64,000 nucleotides of DNA. Origin: Thiobacillus sp. UBA3361. Lineage in GTDB: Bacteria > Pseudomonadota > Gammaproteobacteria > Burkholderiales > Thiobacillaceae. Shown here piece by piece: positions 9,572 through 18,724 of the stretch; positions within the stretch are counted from its first letter, which is position 1; every line of letters begins with the position of its first letter. The translations under genes and the position numbers were made by a program. The stretch is taken from positions 62,001 to 126,000 of the forward strand of contig DEQR01000043.1 of the NCBI GenBank assembly GCA_002360535.1, in the 5' to 3' direction. The notes under the pieces were generated by a model. It was not told the DNA's origin and made no database searches. It saw only the letters and a list, made by a program, of their open reading frames with translations.

Positions 9572-12277
9572 TCAGGCACATTGGGCGATGAGCTTGCCGG
9601 CATCCCCTTTCTGGTTGGTGTCGCCCTCGTTCATGACCTCCTGAAGTATCTCGCGGGCACCTTCCTTGTCGCCCATCTCCAGGTAGGCACGGGCCAGGTC
9701 CAGTTTGGTGTTCACCTCTTCCCACAATTCTGGATCGATGCCGGGCTCCGACGGCCCGGCAGCGGCTTCCGCCTCGGGCTCTTTCAGATCCAGATCAATG
9801 CCGCCGAGATCCAGTTCCGGCAGCTCTTCGGCGACTTCCACCCCGGACAAGGTCTGCTCCGCGGCAGGCTCGGGCAGTTCGGCGCTTTCCGGCAGATCCA
9901 GGGAAAACTCGGGTACCTCCTCCGTCTCCGGTTCGGCCTCGGGCTCCCCAAGCAGTTCCGAATAGAGGGCGCCCATGTCCCGCTCCTCTTCCTCAGCGGG
10001 GGCCTCCTCCAATTCGGCGGTCCAGTCCAGGCCGACAGTCACGGACGCCTCGGGAGCCAATTCCTCGACCGGCTCGGCAGCCGTTTCCTCGGCCGATTCC
10101 GACTCGGGTTCGGCCGGGGGCGCAGCTTCCGCAACGCTCGCGGGTTCGGGGGCCGGCTCCTGCGCGGCTTCGATATTGCGTTCGAGCCACGACTCGTCGG
10201 ATTCGGCGGCCGGCTCGGGCGTGGCCATAGCCGCGCTCGACTCGAAATCGATCAGATTGTCGCCGGACCGGTCGGCGCTTTCCGCCACCGGTTGGTAAGA
10301 CGGAACCTCATGCAGTTCCAGATCCTCCATCGCGCCCATATCCAGGGAACCGCCCATGGTGCTGCCGGCGTGTTCTCCCATGTCCTCCATGGGCTCCGGG
10401 GCATAGGACGGCGCCTCATGCGTAGCCTTGGCAACCGCAGAGGCCGTGACAGCGCCGGCGGCCAGGGTTGCGGTGCCCGTGTCGCCACTTACGCGGTACA
10501 AGGGGTTGTCCGGATCGATGCCGCGCCCAATTTCGGCGGCCTTTTGCCAAACCGGAGTGGGTTGGCCGCCCAGCGCCGCGTAAAGTTCGCTGGCCTGGGT
10601 CTCGAAGGCCACCGTGTCCTTGCGGGCGGCGTAGATTTCCAGAAGTTTGAGGGTAATTTCATGGCGGGTCGGGTCCTTGCCGAGCGCCTCGCGGAGTATC
10701 TCCTCGGCCTGGGCATCGCGGCCGTAAGCCATATAGACCTCGGCCTCGGCGATGGGATCCACCTCGTGTGTGTCGATGGCGCCCAGTCCCAGACGGCTGA
10801 AATCGGTCAGCAACATACTGCCTTCGGTCGGGGCACCCGCCGCCGTACTGCCACTCGTCTTGAAAACCGACTCGTGCTTGAACTCGCCGCCGGTCATGAT
10901 GCTGTCTTCGAAACCGGTCAGGCCCTGCTTGCGGCGGCTGCCCACCATCATCATCCACAACAGCGCGGACAGCAGGATGGCGGCGATGATGCCGCCGACG
11001 TAAAGGGGATTGGTGATGAAGGAGCGCAGCCAGCTGCCCTCATCCACGGGCTCGGGGGCGGGAATGGGAGCGGGAGCCACTTTCGCCACGGGTGCCGGTG
11101 CGGGTGCCTGTGCCTGAGCGGGTGTTTCCGCCACTGGCGGTGCCGCGGGGACTTCCGCAGGAACCGCCTCCGGCGCGGCGGGCTTGGCCGCTTCCTGCGC
11201 GCGCAGCTCCATCATGCGCTGCAGATCGCGAACCGTGCTCTCCAGTTGGCTGACCCGCTGTTGGGCTTCGTCCAAGGCACGGCTCTTGGCCGCCAGTTCC
11301 TCTTCCAGCGCATTGAGTTTTTCCATCGTCTTGGCATCGGAGGCCATGGCCGGACCACCCTTGGACAGCTTCAGCACATCCTGGGCCGGGGCGGCGGGTG
11401 CGACGGGTTTGGCGGCGGGCTTGGGCGCAACCTTGCCCTCGCCGGGGGCCTCCGCCGGTGCGGCGGGCGGTGCCTCGGCCACCTGTTCGGCCAACTGGCG
11501 GCGGTAGGCGTGCCAGTCGGCGGCATGCGCCCGCACCGTGCGGGAAGACTGGGCCGGATTGAGGGCGCGCAAACTGTCCGTGGCGGGCACTGACAGGGTC
11601 CTGCCCTTCTTCAGACGGTTCATGTTGTCACCCATGAACGCATCCCGATTCTGCTGGAACAGGCCGACCATGGTCTGCTCGATGCTCGCGTCCGCCGGCT
11701 TGACCTTGGCGGCGATGCCGCGCAGGGTCTCACCGGACTTGACCGGTCCGTAGCGGTTGGGCACGGACGGCGCCGCGGGGGCAGGCCGCGCTTCCACCGG
11801 CGCGGCAGGCTTCGTTGCCGGCACCGCGGGGGCCGGCGCTGCGACCGGAGGCTGGGCTGCGGCGGCCGCCTGGGCACGCAATTCGGGGGGCGGATCGAGC
11901 AGGATGGTGTATTCACGCAGCAGGCGACCCGAGGCCCAACTCATTTCCACCAGCATGTCCAGGAAAGGATCGTTGACCGGCGCGGAAGAGGTCACCTTGA
12001 TGACGGGCTGGCCATTGGCACGCTGATCGACGGCAAAGCGCAGGGTTCCGAGGGCATCGGTGCGTTCGATGCGCGCCTGACGGAAGGCATCCGCTCCCGC
12101 AAGCCGGGCACTGATGGCTTGCAGTTCATCCTTCTGCACCGCCAGCAGCTCAATCTCGGCACGCAGGGGCTGACCCAGGAAGGACTGCACGGAGAGCTTG
12201 CCAAGGCCAGCCGCGTGCACACCTCCCGCCAGCAACAATGCGCTGAACAGACCACTGATTTGTAATGATTGCCTCAT
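9572..12277 (-). CDS. fimV: FimV/HubP-family polar peptidoglycan-binding protein
   Basis: Large inner-membrane protein (901 residues) linked in this family to type IV pilus/secretion assembly and polar organisation. It has a signal peptide, then the FimV N-terminal signature (GLGKLSVQSFLGQPLRAEI, and WASGRLLREYT), and a LysM domain at about 174-234. A coiled coil (about 312-357) and one membrane helix (about 425-446) follow. Next come a long acidic cytoplasmic region rich in Glu/Ala/Pro, TPR-like helices, and the conserved C-terminal FimV domain (LDLARAYLEMGDKEGARE). It lies in the usual asd-usg1-fimV-truA order. Confidence 0.95.
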   Translation of the reverse strand: MRQSLQISGLFSALLLAGGVHAAGLGKLSVQSFLGQPLRAEIELLAVQKDELQAISARLAGADAFRQARIERTDALGTLRFAVDQRANGQPVIKVTSSAPVNDPFLDMLVEMSWASGRLLREYTILLDPPPELRAQAAAAAQPPVAAPAPAVPATKPAAPVEARPAPAAPSVPNRYGPVKSGETLRGIAAKVKPADASIEQTMVGLFQQNRDAFMGDNMNRLKKGRTLSVPATDSLRALNPAQSSRTVRAHAADWHAYRRQLAEQVAEAPPAAPAEAPGEGKVAPKPAAKPVAPAAPAQDVLKLSKGGPAMASDAKTMEKLNALEEELAAKSRALDEAQQRVSQLESTVRDLQRMMELRAQEAAKPAAPEAVPAEVPAAPPVAETPAQAQAPAPAPVAKVAPAPIPAPEPVDEGSWLRSFITNPLYVGGIIAAILLSALLWMMMVGSRRKQGLTGFEDSIMTGGEFKHESVFKTSGSTAAGAPTEGSMLLTDFSRLGLGAIDTHEVDPIAEAEVYMAYGRDAQAEEILREALGKDPTRHEITLKLLEIYAARKDTVAFETQASELYAALGGQPTPVWQKAAEIGRGIDPDNPLYRVSGDTGTATLAAGAVTASAVAKATHEAPSYAPEPMEDMGEHAGSTMGGSLDMGAMEDLELHEVPSYQPVAESADRSGDNLIDFESSAAMATPEPAAESDESWLERNIEAAQEPAPEPASVAEAAPPAEPESESAEETAAEPVEELAPEASVTVGLDWTAELEEAPAEEEERDMGALYSELLGEPEAEPETEEVPEFSLDLPESAELPEPAAEQTLSGVEVAEELPELDLGGIDLDLKEPEAEAAAGPSEPGIDPELWEEVNTKLDLARAYLEMGDKEGAREILQEVMNEGDTNQKGDAGKLIAQCA

Positions 12278-12437
12278 CCTATCGCCCTTGATTCAGGTTA
12301 GCCGGGAGCAGCCCGGCCGATCGTCACGTATCCATGGCCGCCACCGCATATCCGCTGCGGATTTTCGGAAAGCGCTCAGTATGTTAGCCACAGAACATAA
12401 ACGGAAAAATTACGTTATCACTTTAATCCTTGCGCCT

Positions 12438-13403
12438 TCAATCAGTTTTTGCCAGCCATTCTTCCAGCCAAACCGCCAGCCGCGCGGCTTCCAGGCGGGG
12501 GTGATCAAAACAGAGCCAGCACGACAAATACGTGGGATCGGCGGCATTCACCCGCAGCCGGCCGATGAACACGTCCTCGCTGTCCACCGCTTCGGTGGCG
12601 GGCGTGGGCACCCCTCCCGGCAAAGGCTCATCCATGACGATCACCCCCGCCGTGCGTGACCAGAGTGCACGCAGCTCGGATTCGGAGAGTGGCTCGCGGG
12701 TCCGGACGTGCAGGGCGGCCACTCCGCCATGGAATACCGGTATCCAGATGCTGCTGGTCTGGACGACCGTGCCAAAGGGGGCAAGGGCGATGCGAAGTTG
12801 CGTCTCGGTCGCCTCGTCCCGCTCAGGTCCGGCGCCCACGGAGACGGGCAGCAGGTTGAAGGCGATGCGCACCGGCAGCACGGCGGGTTCGGCGGATTCC
12901 AGGGCAAACAGGGCGCGCGTCTGGGTGGCCAGTTCGGTCACCCCCTCGCTGCCCAAGGCGGCCACGGGCAGGCCGACGAAGGCATGCAGGGAGACGAGGC
13001 CGGCCGAGGCGGCCAGGGGAGCCAGGACCCGCAGCAGGGCGGTGGCCGGCGCGTCGGGCAGCGCCTCCCCGCGAGACACGGGTTCCGCCGTGCCACCCAG
13101 GGTAGCCTGCGTGCCCAGCACGGCGATGCCCCGCCGGTTCGCTTCCCGGACGACCTCGCGACCGCGGCCCCGAAGGCTGGCCAGAACCAGGACATCGATG
13201 CGCGACCAATCCAGGTCGGCGGCGTCCAGGCAGGCCACTTCGCGGCCCATGCGGGTGATGGTGGCGCCCTCTTCCTCGTCCAGGCTGACCGGCCAGAACG
13301 CCTCCGGTTCGATGTCCCTCGCCTCCAGGACCTTCAGCAAGGCCTCGCCGAGGGGTTCATCAGCGCCGATCAGGGCCAGCTTCAGGGGCCTGCCCATGGG
13401 CAC
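12438..13403 (-). CDS. USG-1-like aspartate-semialdehyde dehydrogenase homologue without catalytic Cys
   Basis: 321-residue protein with an N-terminal Rossmann fold (LKLALIGADEPLGEALL) and overall Asd layout. It has no equivalent of the GGNCTV active-site segment seen in the true Asd immediately upstream. The USG-1 subfamily is known to be such a non-catalytic paralogue and often sits between asd and fimV, as here. It begins 5 bases after the asd stop, so expression is coupled to asd. Its role is unknown. Confidence 0.88.
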   Translation of the reverse strand: MPMGRPLKLALIGADEPLGEALLKVLEARDIEPEAFWPVSLDEEEGATITRMGREVACLDAADLDWSRIDVLVLASLRGRGREVVREANRRGIAVLGTQATLGGTAEPVSRGEALPDAPATALLRVLAPLAASAGLVSLHAFVGLPVAALGSEGVTELATQTRALFALESAEPAVLPVRIAFNLLPVSVGAGPERDEATETQLRIALAPFGTVVQTSSIWIPVFHGGVAALHVRTREPLSESELRALWSRTAGVIVMDEPLPGGVPTPATEAVDSEDVFIGRLRVNAADPTYLSCWLCFDHPRLEAARLAVWLEEWLAKTD

Positions 13404-13407
13404 GCGT

Positions 13408-14520
13408 TCAGGCCTCCAGCAGGATGCGCAGCATGCGCCGCAGGGGCTCGGCCGCTCCCCACAGCAGCTGGTCGCCTACGGTGAAGGCGCTCAGGTACTG
13501 GGGTCCCATGGTGAGCTTGCGCATGCGCCCCACGGGCACGGTCAGGGTGCCGGTGACGGCGGCGGGGGTGAGCTGTTCCATGGTGATCTGCCGATCGTTG
13601 GGCACCACCTTCACCCAGGCGTTGTGCTCGGCGATGATGCCGTGGATCTCGTCCAGGGGCACATCCTTGGTCATCTTGATGGTCAGCGCCTGGGAGTGGC
13701 AGCGCATGGCGCCCACACGCACGCACAGGCCGTCGATGGGAATCTGGTTGTCGGAGCGGCCGAGGATCTTGTTGGCTTCCACCTGGGCCTTCCATTCCTC
13801 CTTGGACTGGCCGGATTCCAGCTGCACGTCGATCCAGGGGATCAGGCTGGCGGCCAGGGGTACGGGCCAGGCCTCCAGGGGATAGCGGTCGGAGTGCAGG
13901 AAGTCGGTGACCTTGCGGTCGATCTCCAGGATGGCGGAGGCAGGGTCGTCCAGGAGGGGCTTCACCTCGGCGTTCACCGCCCCCATCTGTTGCAAGAGCT
14001 CGCGCATGTTGCGGGCGCCGGCGCCGGAGGCCGCCTGGTAGGTCTGGGGCGCGATCCACTCCACCAGTCCCTGGTCGAACAGGCCGCCGATGGCCATGAG
14101 CATCAGGGAGACGGTGCAGTTGCCGCCCACGTAGGTCTTCACCCCGTTCTTGAGGCCGTCCTGGATGACGTGCTTGTTCACCGGGTCCAGGATGATGATG
14201 GCATCGTCCTTCATGCGCAGGGCGGAGGCGGCGTCGATCCAGTAGCCGTTCCAGCCGGCGGCGCGCAGCTTCGGGTAAACCTCCTTGGTGTAGTCGCCGC
14301 CCTGGCAGGTGACGATGACGTCCATGGCCTGGAGTTCATCGACGCTCATGGCGTCCTTGAGCGGCGGCACGTCCTTCCCGATGTCCGGCCCCTTGCCGCC
14401 CGGGTTGGAGGTGGTGAAGAACACCGGATCGATGGGGTCGAAATCCCGCTCTTCCTTCATGCGGCCCATGAGCACCGAACCCACCATGCCGCGCCAACCG
14501 ATCAAACCGACTCTTTTCAT
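13408..14520 (-). CDS. asd: Aspartate-semialdehyde dehydrogenase
   Basis: Reduces aspartyl phosphate to the semialdehyde needed for Lys, Met, Thr and diaminopimelate. With the start at 14520 (MKRVGLIGWRGMVG; GAGG ribosome site 7 bases upstream) it is 370 residues, like the E. coli enzyme. It has the NADP loop GWRGMVGSVLM, the catalytic Cys in GGNCTVSLML, YQAASGAGARNM, and a late His in RVGAMRCHSQ. An upstream ATG at 14541 adds seven non-conserved residues and is less likely. Confidence 0.97.
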   Translation of the reverse strand: MKRVGLIGWRGMVGSVLMGRMKEERDFDPIDPVFFTTSNPGGKGPDIGKDVPPLKDAMSVDELQAMDVIVTCQGGDYTKEVYPKLRAAGWNGYWIDAASALRMKDDAIIILDPVNKHVIQDGLKNGVKTYVGGNCTVSLMLMAIGGLFDQGLVEWIAPQTYQAASGAGARNMRELLQQMGAVNAEVKPLLDDPASAILEIDRKVTDFLHSDRYPLEAWPVPLAASLIPWIDVQLESGQSKEEWKAQVEANKILGRSDNQIPIDGLCVRVGAMRCHSQALTIKMTKDVPLDEIHGIIAEHNAWVKVVPNDRQITMEQLTPAAVTGTLTVPVGRMRKLTMGPQYLSAFTVGDQLLWGAAEPLRRMLRILLEA

Positions 14521-14541
14521 TTCCTGACCTCGTTCATTCAT

Positions 14542-14587
14542 GTGGGTCGGGCTTCAGCCCGTCATGCCGGCCCGAAGGCCGACCTAC
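14542..14587. repeat. REP-like double palindrome between leuB and asd
   Basis: Outer arms GTGGGTCGG and CCGACCTAC enclose two small hairpins, CGGGCT/AGCCCG and CGGCC/GGCCG. The element fills nearly the whole space between leuB and asd and looks like a repetitive extragenic palindrome. It may stabilise or end the upstream leu transcript. Confidence 0.7.
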
Positions 14588-14588
14588 A

Positions 14589-15650
14589 TTACATCGCCGC
14601 GACCACGGCATCGCCCATCTGGCCGCACGACACCCTGTTGCAGCCCTCGGTCCAAATATCACCCGTGCGGTAGCCTTGCGCGATGACCTTCTTCACCGCA
14701 TTGTCGATGCGCTCGGCGGTGGCCAAGTCATTGAAGGTGTACTTGAACATCATGCTCAACGACAGAATCGTCGCCAAGGGATTGGCCAGGTCCTTGCCGG
14801 CGATGTCCGGCGCGGAGCCGTGGATGGGCTCGTACATGCCCTTGTTGTGCTCGTCCAGGGAGGCGGAGGGCAGCATGCCGATGGAGCCGGACAGCATGGA
14901 CGCCTCGTCGGACAGAATGTCGCCGAAGATGTTGCCGGTGACGATCACGTCGAACTGCTTCGGATTGCGCACCAGTTGCATGGCGGCGTTATCCACATAC
15001 ATGGTGGACAGCGCCACCTCGGGGTATTCCTTGGCCACCTCGGCGACGACTTCCTTCCAGAGTTCCGAGCATTCCAGCACGTTGGCCTTTTCCACCGAGC
15101 AAAGCTTTTTGCCCCGCTTCATGGCGATACCGAAGGCCACGTGGGCGACGCGGCGCACCTCGGCCTCGGAATAGATCATGGTGTTGAAGCCCCAACGCTG
15201 GCCGTCCCGGAACTCGATGCCCCGGGGCAGGCCGAAATACACGTCGCCGGTCAACTCGCGCACGATCATGATGTCCAGGCCGGACACCACCTCGGGCTTC
15301 AAGGTGGAGGCGGAGGCCAATTCCGGATACAGCAGGGCCGGCCGCAGGTTGGCGAACAGGTTCAGTTCCTTGCGGATGCGCAGCAGGCCGCGCTCGGGGC
15401 GCAGGGGCCGGTCCAGCTTGTCGTATTCGGGGCCGCCCACGGCGCCCAACAGTACGGCGTCGGCCGCCCTGGACAGCTTCAGGGTGGATTCCGGCAGGGG
15501 ATCCCCTTCCGCATCGTAACCGGCGCCGCCGATGGCGGCCTCCTCGGTCTCGATCTTCATGCCGTCTCGCTTGAGGACGTCCAACACCTTCATCGCCTGA
15601 GCGACGATTTCCGTTCCGATGCCGTCACCTGGCAGAACCGCAATCTTCAT
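14589..15650 (-). CDS. leuB: 3-isopropylmalate dehydrogenase
   Basis: NAD-dependent oxidative decarboxylase of leucine synthesis. The 353-residue protein shows the family N-terminus VLPGDGIGTEI, the substrate-binding RELTGDVYFG, and the metal-binding region MYEPIHGSAPDIAGK with FGDILSDEAS. It is separated from leuD by the toxin-antitoxin pair but is still only 18 bases downstream of it. Confidence 0.98.
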   Translation of the reverse strand: MKIAVLPGDGIGTEIVAQAMKVLDVLKRDGMKIETEEAAIGGAGYDAEGDPLPESTLKLSRAADAVLLGAVGGPEYDKLDRPLRPERGLLRIRKELNLFANLRPALLYPELASASTLKPEVVSGLDIMIVRELTGDVYFGLPRGIEFRDGQRWGFNTMIYSEAEVRRVAHVAFGIAMKRGKKLCSVEKANVLECSELWKEVVAEVAKEYPEVALSTMYVDNAAMQLVRNPKQFDVIVTGNIFGDILSDEASMLSGSIGMLPSASLDEHNKGMYEPIHGSAPDIAGKDLANPLATILSLSMMFKYTFNDLATAERIDNAVKKVIAQGYRTGDIWTEGCNRVSCGQMGDAVVAAM

Positions 15651-15668
15651 AGAACCTTCACCTAAAAA

Positions 15669-16136
15669 TTAATGGATTGAATAAACCCTGGCTGCGAATC
15701 CCTTGAGGTCGGCATGCACCTGAAGGAGAAAGTCCGTGTGCTGGAGCAAGCCATGGTAATGGAGTGCCTTGTCCTGTTCGGAAGCGGAATAGTCATGAAC
15801 CGCGGCATTGCGCAGATTGCGGATGTCCCGCCACTCATTGTCGTCCAGGAGGATGCCCAACTTCACCATGTAATTGAGCACATAGGAGAACGCTTCCGTG
15901 GGCTGCTCCTCTATGGCCGCGATCTGCTTCATGGCCAATGCAAGATGGTCCTGCATCTCCGCGAAACGCGCTTTGAAGGCCGCCAGAGTTTCGAGCTGAT
16001 CAGGGCTCCATAGATCAAAGGACTGATCGACCCTCCACCAGGCAACGATCTTGGAACGGGAATATTCCAGATGCTCCCGTATCCTGCCGAGATGGCCAAG
16101 TTTTTCTCTCAGGACATCGATCAGATCCGGATTCAA
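15669..16136 (-). CDS. hepT: HEPN-domain RNase toxin of a HepT/MntA-type pair
   Basis: 155-residue all-helical protein ending its core with IRNLRNAAVHDY. This gives R109, H114 and Y116, an exact R-X4-H-X-Y motif as in HepT toxins. R and H form the RNase active site, and in studied pairs the Tyr is AMPylated by the MntA antitoxin. Its ATG overlaps the stop of the nucleotidyltransferase gene (ATGA at 16133-16136). The gene pair interrupts leuD-leuB. Toxicity is inferred from family and layout; a HI0074-like substrate-binding partner is the alternative description. Confidence 0.83.
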   Translation of the reverse strand: MNPDLIDVLREKLGHLGRIREHLEYSRSKIVAWWRVDQSFDLWSPDQLETLAAFKARFAEMQDHLALAMKQIAAIEEQPTEAFSYVLNYMVKLGILLDDNEWRDIRNLRNAAVHDYSASEQDKALHYHGLLQHTDFLLQVHADLKGFAARVYSIH

Positions 16137-16423
16137 AGCGGTACTCCCTGCTTCATGGCGATCCTGTCGATGGCTCTGGCCGCACCTGGCTCCGCAAGCA
16201 CCAGATCGACGGGATAAGGCAGGCCATCCGTCAGATCACCCAGGCATCGTACACGCCGGTCGAACAGGTCTTCCCGGGCCAGAGGTTCGACATACAAATC
16301 CACGTCACCTCCCCGTCTAGCGTCATCCACCCTGGAGCCAAACAGCCATACCCGCGCCCCGTCCCCGAAATGCCGGGCGATGGTGGCCTTGATGAATTGG
16401 GCCTGCTCGGGCTTCAAGCGCAT
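16133..16423 (-). CDS. mntA: Minimal nucleotidyltransferase antitoxin of a HepT/MntA-type pair
   Basis: 96-residue protein of the MNT family. The catalytic motif is G29-S30 followed by D40-V41-D42, with a further Asp in the PVDLVLAE strand. The ATG at 16423 is five bases after the leuD stop; longer readings from further upstream are out-of-frame leuD sequence. In characterised pairs the enzyme adds AMP to the HEPN toxin and neutralises it. It is translationally coupled to the downstream toxin gene. Confidence 0.83.
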   Translation of the reverse strand: MRLKPEQAQFIKATIARHFGDGARVWLFGSRVDDARRGGDVDLYVEPLAREDLFDRRVRCLGDLTDGLPYPVDLVLAEPGAARAIDRIAMKQGVPL

Positions 16424-16428
16424 AAATG

Positions 16429-17067
16429 TCAGGCAAACAACCAGGGTGCCTCGCCTTTGCGCCGCGCCTCGTAGGCCCGCACCTTGTCCACGTACTGCAG
16501 GGTGATGCCGATGTCGTCCAGGCCATTGAGCAGGCGATGCTTGCGCTCCGGATCCACCTCGAAAGGGATGACGTCGCCGGTGGGGGTGGTGAGGGTCTGT
16601 CCGGCCAGATCCACGGTCAGGGCATAGCCCTCCACGGCGGCGGTCTCCCGGAACAGCCGGTCCACGGTCTCGGCCGGCAGCACGATGGGCAGGATGCCGT
16701 TCTTGAAGCAGTTGTTGAAGAAGATGTCGGCGAAGGACGGGGCGATGATCACCCGGAAACCGTAGTCCTCCAGCGCCCAGGGGGCGTGCTCCCGGGACGA
16801 GCCGCAGCCGAAGTTCTCCCGGGCCAGCAGCACCGAGGCCCCCTGGTAGCGGGCCTGGTTCAGCACGAAATCCGGGTTCAGGGGCCGGTCGTGGTTGGGC
16901 TTGCCCGGCTCGCCCCGGTCCAGGTAGCGCCACTCGTCGAAGGCGTTGGGCCCGAAGCCGCTGCGCTTGATGGACTTGAGGAACTGCTTGGGGATGATGG
17001 CGTCGGTATCCACGTTGGCCCGGTCCAGGGGGGCCACCAGACCATCGAGACGGGTGAAGGGCTTCAT
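16429..17067 (-). CDS. leuD: 3-isopropylmalate dehydratase small subunit
   Basis: Swivel-domain subunit that with LeuC isomerises isopropylmalate. The 212-residue protein has the motif FGCGSSREHAPWAL at about residue 85 and YRTSG-like ends typical of LeuD. The start ATG overlaps the entericidin gene stop (17064-17067). Confidence 0.98.
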   Translation of the reverse strand: MKPFTRLDGLVAPLDRANVDTDAIIPKQFLKSIKRSGFGPNAFDEWRYLDRGEPGKPNHDRPLNPDFVLNQARYQGASVLLARENFGCGSSREHAPWALEDYGFRVIIAPSFADIFFNNCFKNGILPIVLPAETVDRLFRETAAVEGYALTVDLAGQTLTTPTGDVIPFEVDPERKHRLLNGLDDIGITLQYVDKVRAYEARRKGEAPWLFA

Positions 17068-17222
17068 TTGGACGACCTCTGGATGGCCTCGCCGGCCTTT
17101 TCGATATCCTGACCAATGCCGCGCACGGTGTTGCAGCCCACCACCATGAACACCACGCCCACGGCGATGGCCAGCAGCACCACCTTGATGGCCACCAGGC
17201 CGGCAAGCTTCTTGGGGGTCAT
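17064..17222 (-). CDS. Entericidin-like small lipoprotein
   Basis: 52-residue protein with a basic start, a hydrophobic segment, and the lipobox VVGC (Cys30). It is followed by NTVRGIGQDIEKAGEAIQ, the characteristic entericidin tail. It would be a small membrane-anchored lipoprotein. The start overlaps leuC and the stop overlaps leuD, each by four bases, so it is made only as part of the leu operon. Entericidins are described as a toxin/antidote pair in E. coli; only one copy is here. A small entericidin gene between leuC and leuD also occurs in related Betaproteobacteria. Confidence 0.85.
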   Translation of the reverse strand: MTPKKLAGLVAIKVVLLAIAVGVVFMVVGCNTVRGIGQDIEKAGEAIQRSSK

Positions 17223-18640
17223 GACATTACCTCGCGCACATCCACGAAATGGCCATACACGGCGGCGGCGGCGGCCATGGCCGGGCTCACCAGATGGGTG
17301 CGGCCGCCCTGCCCCTGGCGTCCCTCGAAATTGCGGTTGGAGGTGGAGGCGCAACGCTCCCCCGGCTCCAGCCGGTCGGCGTTCATGGCCAGGCACATGG
17401 AGCAGCCCGGATCGCGCCACTCGAAACCCGCTGCCGTGAAGGCCCGGTCCAGGCCCTCCGCCTCGGCCTGGACTTTCACCAGCCCGGAACCCGGCACCAC
17501 CATGGCCAGCTTGACGTTGTCCGCCACCCTGCGGCCCTGGGCCACAGCCCGCCGGGCCACGGCGGCGGCCTCGCGCAGGTCCTCGATGCGGGAGTTGGTG
17601 CAGGAGCCGATGAACACCTTGTCCACCGGGATGTCGCGCATGGGAGTGTTGGCCGCCAGCCCCATGTAGGCCAGGGCGCGTTCCCAGTCGGATCTCTTCA
17701 CCTCGTTGGGCGCGCTGGCGGGGTCCGGCACCCGGCCGTCCACCGGCACCACCATCTCCGGTGAGGTACCCCAGGTGACCTGGGGCTGGATCTGGGCCGC
17801 GTCCAGTTCCAGCACCGCGTCGTAGGCCACCCCCGGGTCGGATACGAAACTGCGCCAATAGGCCGCGGCCTGCTCGAACTGTTCGCCCTGGGGCGCGTAA
17901 GGCCGGCCGCGCAGGTATTCCACGGTCTTCTCGTCCACCGCTACCATGCCGGCCCGGGCGCCCGCCTCGATGGCCATGTTGCACAGGGTCATGCGGCCTT
18001 CCATGGACAGGGCGCGGATGGCCGAGCCGCCGAACTCCACCGCGTGGCCCGTGCCACCGGCGGTGCCGATCTTGCCGATCACCGCCAGGGCGATGTCCTT
18101 GGCGGTGACGCCCGGGCCCAGTTGCCCGTCCACCCTGACCAGCATGGCCTTGGACTTCTTCTGCCACAGGCACTGGGTGGCCAGCACGTGCTCCACCTCC
18201 GAGGTGCCGATGCCGAAGGCCAGGGCGCCGAAGGCCCCGTGGGTGCTGGTGTGGGAGTCGCCGCACACCACGGTCATGCCAGGCTGGGTGAAGCCCTGCT
18301 CCGGGCCGATGACATGCACGATGCCCTGGCGCCGGTCGGTCATGGGGAATTCCGTCAGGCCGAAGGCGCGGCAGTTCTCGTCCAGGGTCTCCACCTGGGT
18401 GCGGGAGACCGGATCGGCAATGCCCTGCTCCCGGTGGGCGGTGGGCACGTTGTGGTCCGGCACTGCCAGCACCGAGGCGGTCCGCCAGGGCGCCCGGTGG
18501 GCCAGGCGCAGGCCCTCGAAGGCCTGGGGGCTGGTCACTTCGTGGACCAGGTGCCGGTCGATGTAGATGAGTGCCGTGCCGTCAGGCTCCACGTGCACCA
18601 CGTGGGCGTCCCAGAGTTTGTCGTAAAGCGTGCGCGCCAC
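17219..18640 (-). CDS. leuC: 3-isopropylmalate dehydratase large subunit
   Basis: Aconitase-family [4Fe-4S] enzyme of leucine synthesis. The 473-residue length is standard. Cluster ligands are in FIGSCTNSRIEDL and in GCSMCLAMN; GDSHTSTHGAFG and EGRQGQGGRTHLVSPAMAAAAA-like C-terminal features are present. It is the first gene of the leu cluster; the 84 bases upstream show no recognisable leader peptide or attenuator. Confidence 0.98.
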   Translation of the reverse strand: MARTLYDKLWDAHVVHVEPDGTALIYIDRHLVHEVTSPQAFEGLRLAHRAPWRTASVLAVPDHNVPTAHREQGIADPVSRTQVETLDENCRAFGLTEFPMTDRRQGIVHVIGPEQGFTQPGMTVVCGDSHTSTHGAFGALAFGIGTSEVEHVLATQCLWQKKSKAMLVRVDGQLGPGVTAKDIALAVIGKIGTAGGTGHAVEFGGSAIRALSMEGRMTLCNMAIEAGARAGMVAVDEKTVEYLRGRPYAPQGEQFEQAAAYWRSFVSDPGVAYDAVLELDAAQIQPQVTWGTSPEMVVPVDGRVPDPASAPNEVKRSDWERALAYMGLAANTPMRDIPVDKVFIGSCTNSRIEDLREAAAVARRAVAQGRRVADNVKLAMVVPGSGLVKVQAEAEGLDRAFTAAGFEWRDPGCSMCLAMNADRLEPGERCASTSNRNFEGRQGQGGRTHLVSPAMAAAAAVYGHFVDVREVMS

Positions 18641-18724
18641 AGTCGGGAAGGGGATCGATGAAAGGGTTGAATTATCACACTTTCCTCCCGCGCGTCGCCA
18701 GCCACCCGGACGGGCGTGGCGTAA

